In this document: in pieces, positions 36,130 through 46,095 of the stretch
How positions within the stretch are numbered: the stretch's first letter is position 1
Layout: every line of letters begins with the position of its first letter
Source: Halobacterium bonnevillei
GTDB taxonomy: Archaea > Halobacteriota > Halobacteria > Halobacteriales > Halobacteriaceae
Assembly (NCBI RefSeq): GCF_009831555.1
Contig: NZ_WUUU01000003.1
Location: 1 to 64,000, forward strand
Reading direction: 5' to 3'
DNA length: 64,000 bases
The notes under the pieces: generated by a model
Seen by the model: only the letters and a program-made list of their open reading frames with translations
What the model was told of the DNA's origin: nothing
The model's database searches: none
Position numbers and translations under genes: made by a program

Positions 36130-37836
36130 ATGGGTACCAGTATCAATGACCATGTTGACCGCCGCACGTTCCTGAAATACGGCGGCGCAGCCAGTATCAG
36201 TGCCATCTTCGCGGGCTGTACCGACAACCAGTCGACGGACGAGACGACGAACGAATCGGGAACAGATTCACCCGATTCGACAGAAAGCGACGGCGGCTCC
36301 ACGTCGAACGGCGACGACGAAGCCACTGAATTCAACTACGTCACCACTGTCACCCCGAGTTCCATCGACCCGATGAAGGGGTCGGACAACCTCGAGACGC
36401 TGCTCCTCCACAACGTCTACGACCCGCTGCTGTACTACACTGACGGCACGCCGCCCGAACTCCAATCCTGGCTGGCTACGAACTACTCCGTCTCCGACGA
36501 CGGCCAGACGTACACGTTCGAACTCCGGTCGGATGCGACCTTCCACAACGGCGACCAGGTCACGGCGTCGGACGTGAAATACTCCGTCCAGCGCATGATG
36601 GACATGCAGAACGGGTTCTCCTGGATGTGGGAGGGCGTCCTCTCCCCGGAGAACGTCGAGGTCGTCGACGAGAAGACCGTCAGAATGACGACGAACGACG
36701 TCTACGCGCCGTTCCTCTACACGCTGCCGTTCCTCTACATCGTCAACCAGGACCAGGTCGAAGCGAACGCGAACAGCGACGGACAGTTCGGGGAGCACGG
36801 CGACTACGGCACCGAGTGGCTCGAAGCGAACGACGCCGGGAGCGGTCCGTACCAACTCGCGTCCCGCGAACGCAAACGCGAGATCGTCCTCGAGAAGAAC
36901 GACGACTGGTGGCGGGAGTTCCCCCACGGACAGGACGGCTACGAAGTCGTCAGCGCAGAAATGGTCCAGGAGTCCGCGACTGCCGCGGGCCGCATGCGGG
37001 AGGGCGCGGAAATGGCCGACCAGTGGCTCCCGCTCCAGACGTACAACGACCTCGCGAACGAGGACGGCGTCCGGGTGCACGCGAAGGCGACGTTCAACCC
37101 GTTCTACGTCTACATGCACACGCAGCGCGAGCCGCTCGACGACGTCCACGTGCGGCGCGCTATCTCGTACGCGTTCGACTACGACGCCGCGCTGACCGAC
37201 GTCATGTCGGGCGACTCGGACCACCTCCAGGGGCCGCTCCCTGGCGCGATGTGGAGCCACACCGACGACCTCGAGACCTACGGCCAGGACCTCGAACAGG
37301 CCCAGGCCGAACTCGAGCAGTCGGAGTACACCGCCAGCGACATCGACCTGGAGTACACGTACGTCTCCGGGCTGACGGTCGAACAGAACATGGGGCTGTT
37401 GCTCCAGTCGAACATCCAGGAACTGGGCGGGTCGCTTTCGGTCAACAAAGCACCGTGGTCGAACATCACCGAGATGACGACGAGCAAGGAGTCCACGCCG
37501 GACATGCTCGCCGTCTACCTCTCGTTCAGCTACGCCGACCCGGACACCTTCCTCTACCCGGCCTGGCACAGTAACTCCCACGGCTCCTGGACGAGCGCGT
37601 CCTGGTACCAGAACGACGAGGTCGACGACCTCCTCACGGAAGCCCGGCGCACCGTCTCCCAGGAGGACCGCGTCCCGATCTACGAACAAGCCCAGCGGAT
37701 CATCGCCGAGGACGCCCCCGCGCTGTTCGTGATGAACCAGGCGACGCGCAATGCGCTCTCGACGGACGTGCAGGGGTTCAAGGACAACGGCATCACCGGC
37801 TACCGGCAGACGTTCCACCGCTACTACCAGGGCTAA
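36130..37836 (+). CDS. ABC transporter substrate-binding lipoprotein (peptide/nickel family, SBP_bac_5)
   Basis: 568 residues. The N-terminus has a Tat motif (DRRTFLKYGG) and lipobox FAGC (Cys near residue 30), so the protein is exported folded and anchored to the membrane. A Ser/Thr/Asp-rich tether follows, then the SBP family 5 domain from about residue 66 (FNYVTTVTPSSIDPMKGSDN), with DPLLYYTDGTPPELQSWLAT and FHNGDQVTASDVKYSVQRM. It captures the ligand for the downstream permeases and ATPases. The ligand may be a peptide or the cyclic amide handled by HyuA/HyuB. Confidence 0.93.
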   Translation: MGTSINDHVDRRTFLKYGGAASISAIFAGCTDNQSTDETTNESGTDSPDSTESDGGSTSNGDDEATEFNYVTTVTPSSIDPMKGSDNLETLLLHNVYDPLLYYTDGTPPELQSWLATNYSVSDDGQTYTFELRSDATFHNGDQVTASDVKYSVQRMMDMQNGFSWMWEGVLSPENVEVVDEKTVRMTTNDVYAPFLYTLPFLYIVNQDQVEANANSDGQFGEHGDYGTEWLEANDAGSGPYQLASRERKREIVLEKNDDWWREFPHGQDGYEVVSAEMVQESATAAGRMREGAEMADQWLPLQTYNDLANEDGVRVHAKATFNPFYVYMHTQREPLDDVHVRRAISYAFDYDAALTDVMSGDSDHLQGPLPGAMWSHTDDLETYGQDLEQAQAELEQSEYTASDIDLEYTYVSGLTVEQNMGLLLQSNIQELGGSLSVNKAPWSNITEMTTSKESTPDMLAVYLSFSYADPDTFLYPAWHSNSHGSWTSASWYQNDEVDDLLTEARRTVSQEDRVPIYEQAQRIIAEDAPALFVMNQATRNALSTDVQGFKDNGITGYRQTFHRYYQG

Positions 37837-37845
37837 GCAACCAAC

Positions 37846-38871
37846 ATGGGTTACAGAGATTATCTGATCAAACGCGGGCTGTCGACGATCCCGATGTTCC
37901 TGGGGTTGTCGGTGCTCATCTTCACGCTCGCCCGCGTCATTCCCGGTCGGCCGGCGCGGCTCGCGCTCGGTCCCCGTGCGACCGACGAGGCGGTCCAGCA
38001 GCTCCGCCGACAGATGGGGTTGAACGACCCGATCTGGCAGCAGTACGTCGAGTACATGGCTGGCCTCCTGCAGGGGGACCTCGGTCAGTCCCTGATCTCG
38101 GAGCGGAACGTCGCGACTGACCTGGTGGAGTACTTCCCGGCGACCTTCGAGTTGACGACGCTCGCGATGCTCATCGCGATCTTCGTCGGCGTCCCGCTGG
38201 GCGTCGTCGCCGGGCAGCACAAGGACAAGTGGCCGGACAACGCAAGTCGACTGTTCTCGTTCTTCAACGTCTCGCTCCCGCCGTTCTGGGCGGGCATCCT
38301 GCTCCAGTTGCTCGTCGCGTTCCAACTGGGCTGGCTCCCCTCGACGGGACGGATCGGTGACGTCAGTCCGATGCCCGTCGAAACGACGGGGGTACTGCTC
38401 GTGGACAGCCTCTTGGCGGCGAACGGTGCGGCGTTCGTGAGTGCCGCACAGCACCTCATTCTACCAGCAATCACGCTCTCGCTGGCGCCGATGGCGGACA
38501 TCGCCCGGATGACGCGGTCGAGCTTCATCGAGGAGTACGACAAGGACTACGTCGAGGGGTTGCGCACGCACGGGATTCCGAACCGGCTGATCGCCTACAA
38601 GTACGTCCTCCGGAAGTCGTTCGCGTCCACGCTCACCATCATCGGGCTGGACTACGGCTTCCTCCTGGGGTCGGCGTTCGTCGTCGAGATCGTCTTCTCG
38701 TGGCCCGGGATGGCGTCCTACGGCGTCGAGGCGATTCTCCAGAAGGACATGAACGCGATGGTCGGGGTGACGCTCGTCGTCGGCGCTTCGTTCCTCCTCG
38801 TGAACTTCGTCGTCGACGTTCTCTACGGGTTCTTCGACCCGCGAGTCTGGCACGAGGGTGAGAGTGAATGA
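37846..38871 (+). CDS. ABC transporter permease, DppB/OppB type
   Basis: 341 residues with six predicted membrane helices. The N-terminal helix (RGLSTIPMFLGLSVLIFTLARVIPG) is characteristic of DppB proteins, and the EAA-like loop DYVEGLRTHGIPNRLIAYKYVLRKS couples to the ATPases. The protein ends with the typical FFDPRVWH. It begins 10 nt after the SBP gene, and its end overlaps the DppC gene (ATGA), so the operon is tightly coupled. Confidence 0.93.
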   Translation: MGYRDYLIKRGLSTIPMFLGLSVLIFTLARVIPGRPARLALGPRATDEAVQQLRRQMGLNDPIWQQYVEYMAGLLQGDLGQSLISERNVATDLVEYFPATFELTTLAMLIAIFVGVPLGVVAGQHKDKWPDNASRLFSFFNVSLPPFWAGILLQLLVAFQLGWLPSTGRIGDVSPMPVETTGVLLVDSLLAANGAAFVSAAQHLILPAITLSLAPMADIARMTRSSFIEEYDKDYVEGLRTHGIPNRLIAYKYVLRKSFASTLTIIGLDYGFLLGSAFVVEIVFSWPGMASYGVEAILQKDMNAMVGVTLVVGASFLLVNFVVDVLYGFFDPRVWHEGESE

Positions 38872-39782
38872 GTGACACTGAACCAACCGTCGACGACTCT
38901 ACTGATAGCGCGCTGGCGCGACGCATCGACGACCTCAACCGCATCGTGTACCGGTTCCGCCAGAACCCGATGTCCGTCGTCGGGCTCGCCATCATCCTGT
39001 CGTTCGTCCTGATCGCCGTGTTCGCCCCCTGGATCGCGCCGTATCCCAGCGACGCGGGCCACGGTGGCGAGCCCGCCGTCCACTTCGACCAGAAGTTCGA
39101 ATCGCCCAGCGCCGACCACCTGTTCGGGACCGACCAGGCGGGACGCGACATCTTCAGTCGCGTCCTGTTCGGCACGCGGCTGTCGCTGAAGATCGGGGTG
39201 GTCGTCCTCGCGGCCGCGGTCTCCATCGGCGTTCCGGTCGGACTCGTGGCGGGGTACGTCGGCGGCGGGGTCGGCATGACGCTGATGCGCATCACGGACG
39301 TGTTCCTGTCAGTTCCGCCGCTGGTCCTCGCGTTGTCCGTCAGCGTCGCGCTGGACTCGAGTCTGACCAACGCGATGCTCGCTATCGCGGCCGTCTGGTG
39401 GCCGTGGTACGCGAGGTTGACGTTCGGCGAAGTGCTGTCGGTCAAGAAGGAGACGTACGTGGAAGCCAGCCGCGGCATCGGGGCTACCTCGTTCCGCACC
39501 ATCTTCCGGGACATCCTCCCGAACGTGCTCGCGCCGATTACGGTGAAGATGAGCCTCGACATGGGGTACGCCATCCTCGTGGCCGCGGCCCTCGGCTTCC
39601 TCGGCCTGGGTGCCCAGCCGCCGACCCCCGAGTGGGGAACGATGGTGAGCCAGGGCCGCGATTACCTGCCCGGTCAGTGGTGGTACTCGACGTTCCCCGG
39701 CCTCGCCATCTTCCTCATCGTGCTCGGGTTCAACTTCCTCGGTGACGGACTCCGCGACATGTTCGACGTGGAGGTACAGTAA
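38868..39782 (+). CDS. ABC transporter permease, DppC/OppC type
   Basis: 304 residues. It has the N-terminal DppC-type helix (NPMSVVGLAIILSFVLIAVFAPW), HLFGTDQAGRDIFSRVLFGTR, and the EAA loop VKKETYVEASRGIGATSFRTIFRDILPN. It ends with the sequence GDGLRDMFDVEVQ usual for the family. It is the second permease of the importer and forms a heterodimer with the preceding gene product. Confidence 0.94.
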   Translation: MSDTEPTVDDSTDSALARRIDDLNRIVYRFRQNPMSVVGLAIILSFVLIAVFAPWIAPYPSDAGHGGEPAVHFDQKFESPSADHLFGTDQAGRDIFSRVLFGTRLSLKIGVVVLAAAVSIGVPVGLVAGYVGGGVGMTLMRITDVFLSVPPLVLALSVSVALDSSLTNAMLAIAAVWWPWYARLTFGEVLSVKKETYVEASRGIGATSFRTIFRDILPNVLAPITVKMSLDMGYAILVAAALGFLGLGAQPPTPEWGTMVSQGRDYLPGQWWYSTFPGLAIFLIVLGFNFLGDGLRDMFDVEVQ

Positions 39783-40894
39783 TGACAGGCTCACTACTCG
39801 ACGTTCACGACCTCTCGGTATCGTTCGACACCTACGAAGGCCGCCACGACGTCCTCGACGGCGTCGACCTCACGGTCAACGAGGGCGAAACCGTCGCGCT
39901 GGTCGGCGAAACTGGCTGCGGGAAGTCCGTCACTGCACGCTCGATAATGGGGACGCTGCCCCGCCCCCCGGGCGACATCACGAGCGGCGAAATCCGCTAC
40001 GACGGGGCGGACCTCCTCGCCGACGAGGCGGCCCACGAGCGCGTCAAAGGCGACGAGATGAGCATGATCTTCCAGGACCCCATGACGTACCTCTCGCCGG
40101 TGTACCCCGTCGGGTCGATGATGGCCGACGTCGCAACCTACAGCGGCGGCAGAGACGCCTCCTGGTGGGAGATACTCAAGAACCTCCTCGGCCACCGGGC
40201 GGACAGAGAGGCGATTCGCGAACGGAGCGTCGAACTCCTCGACCGGATGCGGATTCCCGACCCGGAAGGGACCCTCGACCGGTACCCGGTGGAGCTCTCC
40301 GGCGGGATGCGGCAGCGCGTCATCATCGCGATGGCGCTCATCAACGAACCCGACTTCCTCATCGCGGACGAACCCACGACCGCCCTCGACGTCACGGTCC
40401 AGAACCAGATTCTGGACCTGCTGCGCGAGCGCGTCGAGGAGCGCGACCTCTCGATGCTGTACATCACGCACAACCTCGGTGTCGCACGGGAGATTGCCGA
40501 CCGGATCTGCATCATGTACGCCGGCGAGATCGTGGAGGTCGGACGCACCGAGGACATCTTCGACGCGCCGCTCCACCCCTACACCCGCGGGCTCCTGGAG
40601 AGCATCCCGAAGCTCACCGGGTTCGAGGGAACGGGGATCGACGGCCAGATTCCCGACTACACCGACCCGCCGTCCGGGTGTCGGTTCCACCCGCGGTGCC
40701 CGGCCGCCATGGAGGGCACCTGCGACGTCGAGCCCGTCGAGGAGTACGCGGTCGGCGACGACCGGACCGTGGCCTGCCACCTCTACGAGGACGGCATGGA
40801 CTTCGAGGACGCAGCTGCAATCGCCGCCGACGAGGCGACGTACCGCGGCGAGGACGCCCAGCCGGCGGAGGCCGGTGTTGGTGGTGAACGATGA
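39782..40894 (+). CDS. ABC transporter ATPase, DppD/OppD type
   Basis: 370 residues. Walker A (GETGCGKSVTARS, about residue 42), signature ELSGGMRQRVIIAMAL, Walker B (FLIADEPTTALDVT) and the C-terminal oligopeptide-transporter tail with a Cys pattern (GCRFHPRCPAAMEGTC). That tail holds an iron-sulfur cluster in some DppD proteins. The start codon shares one base with the DppC stop. An acidic extension after the tail is a haloarchaeal feature. Confidence 0.94.
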   Translation: MTGSLLDVHDLSVSFDTYEGRHDVLDGVDLTVNEGETVALVGETGCGKSVTARSIMGTLPRPPGDITSGEIRYDGADLLADEAAHERVKGDEMSMIFQDPMTYLSPVYPVGSMMADVATYSGGRDASWWEILKNLLGHRADREAIRERSVELLDRMRIPDPEGTLDRYPVELSGGMRQRVIIAMALINEPDFLIADEPTTALDVTVQNQILDLLRERVEERDLSMLYITHNLGVAREIADRICIMYAGEIVEVGRTEDIFDAPLHPYTRGLLESIPKLTGFEGTGIDGQIPDYTDPPSGCRFHPRCPAAMEGTCDVEPVEEYAVGDDRTVACHLYEDGMDFEDAAAIAADEATYRGEDAQPAEAGVGGER

Positions 40895-42030
40895 GTGCTG
40901 ATTCACCCGAGCCTCCGGACGCCGGCAGTTCGTCGACCGAGTCCCGGACGGCGATCCACCGGGCGGAAGACCGAGCGGGAGACCCGCTCGTCTCGGTCCG
41001 CGACCTCAAGAAGCACTATCCGGTCAGCGACGGCTTGCTCAACCGCTCGAAGTCGTACGTGAAGGCCGTCGACGGCGTGAGTTTCGACATCTTCCCGGGG
41101 GAGACGTTCGCGGTCGTCGGCGAATCAGGGTGCGGGAAGACGACACTGGGGAAGACGGTCGCTCGGCTCTACGGGGCGACCGACGGCACCTTGACGTTCG
41201 ACGGCCGCGACGTCACCGAACTCGAGGGGAAGCAGTTACGCCGACTCCGCCGCGACGTCCAGGTGGTCTACCAGGACCCGTCGTCGTCGCTGAATCCGCG
41301 GCGCCGCATCGGGAACATCATCCGCGAGCCGCTGGACGTCCACGACGTCGGGACGAAGGCACAGCGCCGCGACCGCGTCGCGGAGCTCTTGCGCATGGTC
41401 GATCTGCCGGTCGAGTTCCGGCATCGGTATCCCAACGCGCTGTCGGGCGGCCAGAAGCAGCGCGTCGCCATCGCGCGAGCGATCGCCGTCGAGCCGAAGT
41501 TCGTGGTGTTAGACGAGCCGACGAGCGCACTCGACGTGTCGGTGCAGGCGAAGGTGATCTCGCTCCTGGACGACCTGCAGGACGAACTCGGGCTGACGTA
41601 TCTGCTGATCAGCCACGACCTCAGCCTGGTGAAGAACGTCGCGGACCGGATCGGGGTGATGTACCTCGGGAACTTCATGGAGGTCGCGGACAGTCGAGCG
41701 CTGTTCCGCAACCCACTGAATCCGTACACGGAGCAGCTACTGTCGGCGATTCCGGTGATCGAGAGCCACGAGCAGTCGTTGAAGCCGACCGCCGTGGAGG
41801 TGCAGGGTGAAACCCCGGACCCGCAGAATCCGCCGAGCGGGTGTCCGTTCAATCCGCGGTGTCATCGGCGGTTCGATGCCTGCGACGCTGTGGAGCCCGA
41901 ACTGGTCGAGGTGGAACCCGGCCATCTGACTCGGTGTCTCCACACGCCGGGCGAGAAGCGCGAGGAGGTGAGAAAGGCGCTCCCCGACGGTGTATCCTTC
42001 GAGGAACGGGACGGAACGCTGACTGACTGA
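40891..42030 (+). CDS. ABC transporter ATPase, DppF/OppF type
   Basis: 379 residues. It has Walker A (GESGCGKTTLGKT), signature ALSGGQKQRVAIARAIA, Walker B (FVVLDEPTSALDVS), H-loop (LISHDLSLV) and the C-terminal tail with GCPFNPRCHRRFDAC. It pairs with DppD to power the importer. The N-terminus has an acidic extension of about 25 residues. The ATGA overlap with dppD completes a five-gene operon (SBP, B, C, D, F). Confidence 0.94.
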   Translation: MSADSPEPPDAGSSSTESRTAIHRAEDRAGDPLVSVRDLKKHYPVSDGLLNRSKSYVKAVDGVSFDIFPGETFAVVGESGCGKTTLGKTVARLYGATDGTLTFDGRDVTELEGKQLRRLRRDVQVVYQDPSSSLNPRRRIGNIIREPLDVHDVGTKAQRRDRVAELLRMVDLPVEFRHRYPNALSGGQKQRVAIARAIAVEPKFVVLDEPTSALDVSVQAKVISLLDDLQDELGLTYLLISHDLSLVKNVADRIGVMYLGNFMEVADSRALFRNPLNPYTEQLLSAIPVIESHEQSLKPTAVEVQGETPDPQNPPSGCPFNPRCHRRFDACDAVEPELVEVEPGHLTRCLHTPGEKREEVRKALPDGVSFEERDGTLTD

Positions 42031-42210
42031 GCGCGGTGCTCGGCTGGCGTGGCTGCAGTCAGTGTCTGTCCATCCAATCGGCCACGCCACCCATTCTCTC
42101 GTTTCGTAATCCGAACCACTACTTTTGCCACGCAACCGCCACTGCTGTAGACGAATAGTCTGGCAGAGATTTCTTTTCGGTTAGAAATAAGGGTATCAGT
42201 ACACGATAAG

Positions 42211-42217
42211 TTTATAG
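42211..42217 (+). promoter_or_regulatory. TATA box of the second hyuA gene
   Basis: TTTATAG, centred 27 nt before ATG 42241. It indicates a leaderless transcript separate from the importer operon and supports the ATG at 42241 over the earlier GTG at 42229. Confidence 0.65.
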
Positions 42218-42240
42218 ACCGCCACGTTTTGGTGTGCGGT

Positions 42241-44286
42241 ATGGCAGAGGATACCAGTCGGGTCGCCGTCGACATCGGGGGCACGTTCACTGACCTCGTC
42301 GCAGTCGACGACGGCGCACTCGCACTCGAGAAAGCGTCGACCACGCCGTCGAACTTCGCGGACGGCGTCATCGACGCCCTCGAGAAGTGCGAACTCGACC
42401 CCGGAATCATCGACCAGTTCGTCCACGGCACGACCGTCGTCATCAACGCGATAACCGAGCGGAACGGCGACGACACCGCCCTCCTCACCACGGAGGGCTT
42501 CCGCGACGTCCTGGACATCACGCGGGCGAACCGCCCGGACATGTTCAACTTCCAGTACCAGAAACCGGAGCCGTTCGTCCCCCGGCGCCACCGCTGGGAA
42601 GTCCCCGAACGCGTCGACCAGTCCGGAGACGTTCTCACGCCACTCGACGAAGACGCCGTCCGCGAGGCCGCCCGAGAAATACGGGACGCCGGCTTCGACA
42701 CCATCGCCGTCAGCCTCCTCCACAGCTACCAGAACCCGGCCCACGAACAGCGAGTTCGGGACCTCGTCGCCGACGTCCACCCGGACGCGTACGTCACTCT
42801 CTCGCACGAACTGACGAAGGAATACCGCGAGTACGAACGCACGAACACCGCCGTCCTGAACTCTTACGTTCGACCCATCGCCGATACGTACCTCGACTCG
42901 CTCGAGGGGCGTCTCCACGACCACGCCGTCGACGGGAACACGTACGCGATGAAGTCGAACGCTGGCACGACGAGCTTCGAGCAGGCCCGCCGTCGCCCCG
43001 TCGAAATGGTGGAGAGCGGGCCGGTCGGTGGCGTCTACGGGGCGGCCAGAGTCGGCGAACAGATCGGCGACCCCGACGTCGTCAGCTTCGACATGGGCGG
43101 AACCACCGCGAAGACGTCCCTCGTCCAGGACGGGGACGTGACCATCGACACGGACTACTGGCTGGAGTCGTCGCAACGGGACGAGGGCTACCCGCTCAAA
43201 ATCCCGGTGGTCGACATCGTCGAGATCGGCGCCGGCGGCGGTTCGATCGCCTGGGTCGACCAGGGCGGCTCGATCAACGTCGGCCCGCAGTCCTCCGGCG
43301 CAGACCCAGGTCCGGCCTGTTACGGCCGCGGCGGGACAGACCCGACGGTCACCGACGCGAACCTCCTCACCGGTCGCCTCAACCCCGACTACTTCCTCGG
43401 CGGCGAGATGGCACTCGATACGGACGCCGCCCGCGACGCCCTAGAACCGCTCGCCGACGAATTCGGCACGAGCGTGCGTGAAGCCGCCCACGGCGTCCTC
43501 CGCGTCGTCAACTCCAACATGGCGAACGCGCTGAAACAGGTCAGCCTCCGGCGCGGCCACGACCCGCGGGACTTCGTCATGGTCGCGAGCGGCGGCGCGG
43601 GGCCGCTCCACGCGGCGACCCTCGGCCGCGAACTCGGCGTCAAGGAGACGGTTGTCCCGCGCGCTCCCGGGCAGTTCTCCGCGTGGGGGATGCTGTTGAC
43701 CGACCTCCGGAAGGACTTCGCACGGACCAACGTCGGGTCCTTCGACGCCGACACCGCAGCCGAAATCGACGGCATCTTCGCGGACATGGAGACCGAAGCG
43801 CGCGACGCGTACGCCCGGGAAGACGTCTCGCTGGACGACCTCAATCTCGAGCGGACCGTCGACCTCCGGTACGCCGGCCAGGAGCACACCGTCAACACGC
43901 CCGTTCAGGCCGAGACCGTCGACGCGTCCGTCGTCGGGGAGACCATCGAGCGGTTCCACGACAGGCACGAACAGACCTACAACTTCCGCATGGACGACGC
44001 GGTCGAGGTCGTCAACCTCAGGCTCACGGCGTACGCACCGATGCCGAAGCCGGAGGTCTCCCCGGTCGAAACCGACGCCTCACCCGCGGCTGCCGTCAAA
44101 TCGACCAGGTCCGTCGACTTCGGGACAGAGGGCGTCCACGACACTCGCGTGTTCGAACGCGACGCCCTCCCGACGACCGAGCCAATCGAGGGCCCGGCAG
44201 TGATCGAAGAACCGGCCTGTACGACGCTCGTCCACCCCGACCAGACTGTCGACGTGGACGCGCTCGGCAACCTCCACATCTCGTAA
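42241..44286 (+). CDS. hyuA: Hydantoinase A/oxoprolinase subunit (HyuA), second copy
   Basis: 681 residues, with the same architecture as the first copy: VAVDIGGTFTDLVAV at the N-terminus, FDMGGTTAKTSLVQDG as the second phosphate motif, IGAGGGSIAWVDQGGS, and RDFVMVASGGAGPLHA. It hydrolyses ATP to activate the amide for ring opening by HyuB. The position 9 kb from the first copy, on the opposite strand and beyond the importer, gives a symmetrical arrangement. The two HyuA proteins differ in many positions, so they are old paralogues rather than a recent duplication. Confidence 0.93.
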   Translation: MAEDTSRVAVDIGGTFTDLVAVDDGALALEKASTTPSNFADGVIDALEKCELDPGIIDQFVHGTTVVINAITERNGDDTALLTTEGFRDVLDITRANRPDMFNFQYQKPEPFVPRRHRWEVPERVDQSGDVLTPLDEDAVREAAREIRDAGFDTIAVSLLHSYQNPAHEQRVRDLVADVHPDAYVTLSHELTKEYREYERTNTAVLNSYVRPIADTYLDSLEGRLHDHAVDGNTYAMKSNAGTTSFEQARRRPVEMVESGPVGGVYGAARVGEQIGDPDVVSFDMGGTTAKTSLVQDGDVTIDTDYWLESSQRDEGYPLKIPVVDIVEIGAGGGSIAWVDQGGSINVGPQSSGADPGPACYGRGGTDPTVTDANLLTGRLNPDYFLGGEMALDTDAARDALEPLADEFGTSVREAAHGVLRVVNSNMANALKQVSLRRGHDPRDFVMVASGGAGPLHAATLGRELGVKETVVPRAPGQFSAWGMLLTDLRKDFARTNVGSFDADTAAEIDGIFADMETEARDAYAREDVSLDDLNLERTVDLRYAGQEHTVNTPVQAETVDASVVGETIERFHDRHEQTYNFRMDDAVEVVNLRLTAYAPMPKPEVSPVETDASPAAAVKSTRSVDFGTEGVHDTRVFERDALPTTEPIEGPAVIEEPACTTLVHPDQTVDVDALGNLHIS

Positions 44287-44292
44287 CCACCA

Positions 44293-46095
44293 ATGCAATC
44301 TGAAACTGACACGCAAGCGCAGACCGCAAGCGTCGACCCCTTCACGCGAGAAGTCGTCACGAACGCGTTACAGAGTGCGGCCGAGGAGATGTTCCTGAAC
44401 CTCGGCCGCACCGCGAAATCGAGTGTCATCTACGAGACGCTCGATTACGCGTGCGGCATCACCGACGCGGAGGCGAACGTCGTCGCACAGGCGAACGGCG
44501 TCCCGGGATTCCTCGGGACGCTCAAATTCTGCGTCGCGGACGCCATCGAGAAGTTCGGACGGGACGGCTTCGACCCCGGTGACGTCGTCCTCCTGAACGA
44601 CTACCACGGCGGCACTCACCTCAACGACGTCGCGATGGTCGCGCCGATCTTCGTCGACGACGAACTGGTCGGATTCACCGCGTCGAAAGCCCACTGGACG
44701 GACGTGGGCGGTAAAGACCCCGGGTCGTGGACGACTGACGCGACCAGCGTCTTCCAGGAAGGCATCCAGTACCCGATGGTGAAACTCTACGAGGGCGGCG
44801 ACCGGAACGACGCGGTCTACGACATCGTCGTCGCCAACACCCGGATGCCGGACGTCACCCGCGGCGACATGCAGGCCCAGAAATCCTCGATGGACGTCGG
44901 CGCCGAACGCGTCGTCGACGTCTTCAATCGCTACGGCACGGACACCGTCCGGCAGGCCGTCGCGGACGAGTTCGACGCCGGCGAACAGCTCGTGCGCGAG
45001 GAGATCCAGACGCTCCCGAACGGCACGTACACCGCAGAAGACTACCTCGACGACGACGGCGTCACTGACGACCCCGTCCACGTCGAAGTCGAAGTCACCA
45101 TTCGAGACGAGACGATCGAACTCGACTACACCGGGACCGACCCAGCGACTGACGGCCCCATCAACTCCCCGTACGCGGCTTCAGTCAGCGACATCCGTGC
45201 GTTCTTCCAGGCAATCACGCTCCCGGAGGCGGAAACCAACGAGGGGTTCTTCCGCCCGCTCGAAATCACGATTCCCGAAGGAACGGTGTTGAACGCCACG
45301 AAGCCGGCGCCCATCGGGACCGACTGGGAGGGGTCCGCCATGGCCGCCGACCTCCCGTGGCAGGCGCTCGCACCGCACCTGCCCGACCGATTGTCTGCCG
45401 GTCACTTCCTGAGCGTCTGTGCGACCATCGTCGGCGGCCACGACGAGCGCCGCGACGAGGACTTCCTCGTCGTCGAGCCCCAGCCCGGCGGCTGGGGTGC
45501 CAGCCCCGGCAAGGACGGCGCGGACGTCCTCGTCTGTTCGGGGGACGGTGACACACTCGAGATGCCCGTCGAAGTGATGGAAACCCGCTTCCCGTTGCTG
45601 TTCGACCAGTTTGCGCTCGACACGCCCCAGGAGGCCGGCCACGGCGAATTCCGGGGCGGAACGGGGCTCGTCCAGGACTACCGAATGTACAACGCGTCCG
45701 GCGGCTTCATCACCGCCGGATTCGGCCGCTCGAAGTTCCCGCCCTGGGGCGTCGAGGGCGGCCGGGACGGCGACGGCAACTACATCGAGATCGTCCGCGA
45801 CGGCGACGGGAGCGTCGAGCGACACAGCAACCTCACGAACCACGAACTCGGCGAGGACGACGTCGCGCGCCTCGTGACGAGCGCCGGTGGCGGGTGGGGC
45901 GACCCCTTCGACCGCGACCCCGAGCGCGTCCTCGAGGACTACCGCGACGACTACATCACGCGACAGACGGCACGTGAGGAGTACGGCGTCGCCATCACGG
46001 AGGCCGGCGAACTCGACGCGGCCGCGACCAGTTCGCTCCGCGAGGCCGGCGCGACACCGACTGACGGCGAGCCGAACCGGGGTGAGACCCAGTGA
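44293..46095 (+). CDS. hyuB: Hydantoinase B/oxoprolinase subunit (HyuB), second copy
   Basis: 600 residues, beginning 6 nt after its HyuA. Family blocks are PGDVVLLNDYHGGTHLNDVAMV, PVEVMETRFPLLFDQ, GHGEFRGGTGLVQDY and the C-terminal SAGGGWGDPFDRDPERVL. It forms the second ATP-dependent amidase complex. Compared with copy 1 the substrate-facing block reads NDYHGGTHLND instead of NYPYWSGTHTLD; such differences support distinct substrates. It overlaps the cupin gene by 4 nt. Confidence 0.93.
   Translation: MQSETDTQAQTASVDPFTREVVTNALQSAAEEMFLNLGRTAKSSVIYETLDYACGITDAEANVVAQANGVPGFLGTLKFCVADAIEKFGRDGFDPGDVVLLNDYHGGTHLNDVAMVAPIFVDDELVGFTASKAHWTDVGGKDPGSWTTDATSVFQEGIQYPMVKLYEGGDRNDAVYDIVVANTRMPDVTRGDMQAQKSSMDVGAERVVDVFNRYGTDTVRQAVADEFDAGEQLVREEIQTLPNGTYTAEDYLDDDGVTDDPVHVEVEVTIRDETIELDYTGTDPATDGPINSPYAASVSDIRAFFQAITLPEAETNEGFFRPLEITIPEGTVLNATKPAPIGTDWEGSAMAADLPWQALAPHLPDRLSAGHFLSVCATIVGGHDERRDEDFLVVEPQPGGWGASPGKDGADVLVCSGDGDTLEMPVEVMETRFPLLFDQFALDTPQEAGHGEFRGGTGLVQDYRMYNASGGFITAGFGRSKFPPWGVEGGRDGDGNYIEIVRDGDGSVERHSNLTNHELGEDDVARLVTSAGGGWGDPFDRDPERVLEDYRDDYITRQTAREEYGVAITEAGELDAAATSSLREAGATPTDGEPNRGETQ

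Noticed and set aside
42098-42114. TTTCGTAATCCGAA-like sequence upstream of the second hyuA as another left-type IclR site
   Set aside because: Spacing of the arms is 4-5 instead of 5 plus full 5-bp arms; matches too weak to count.
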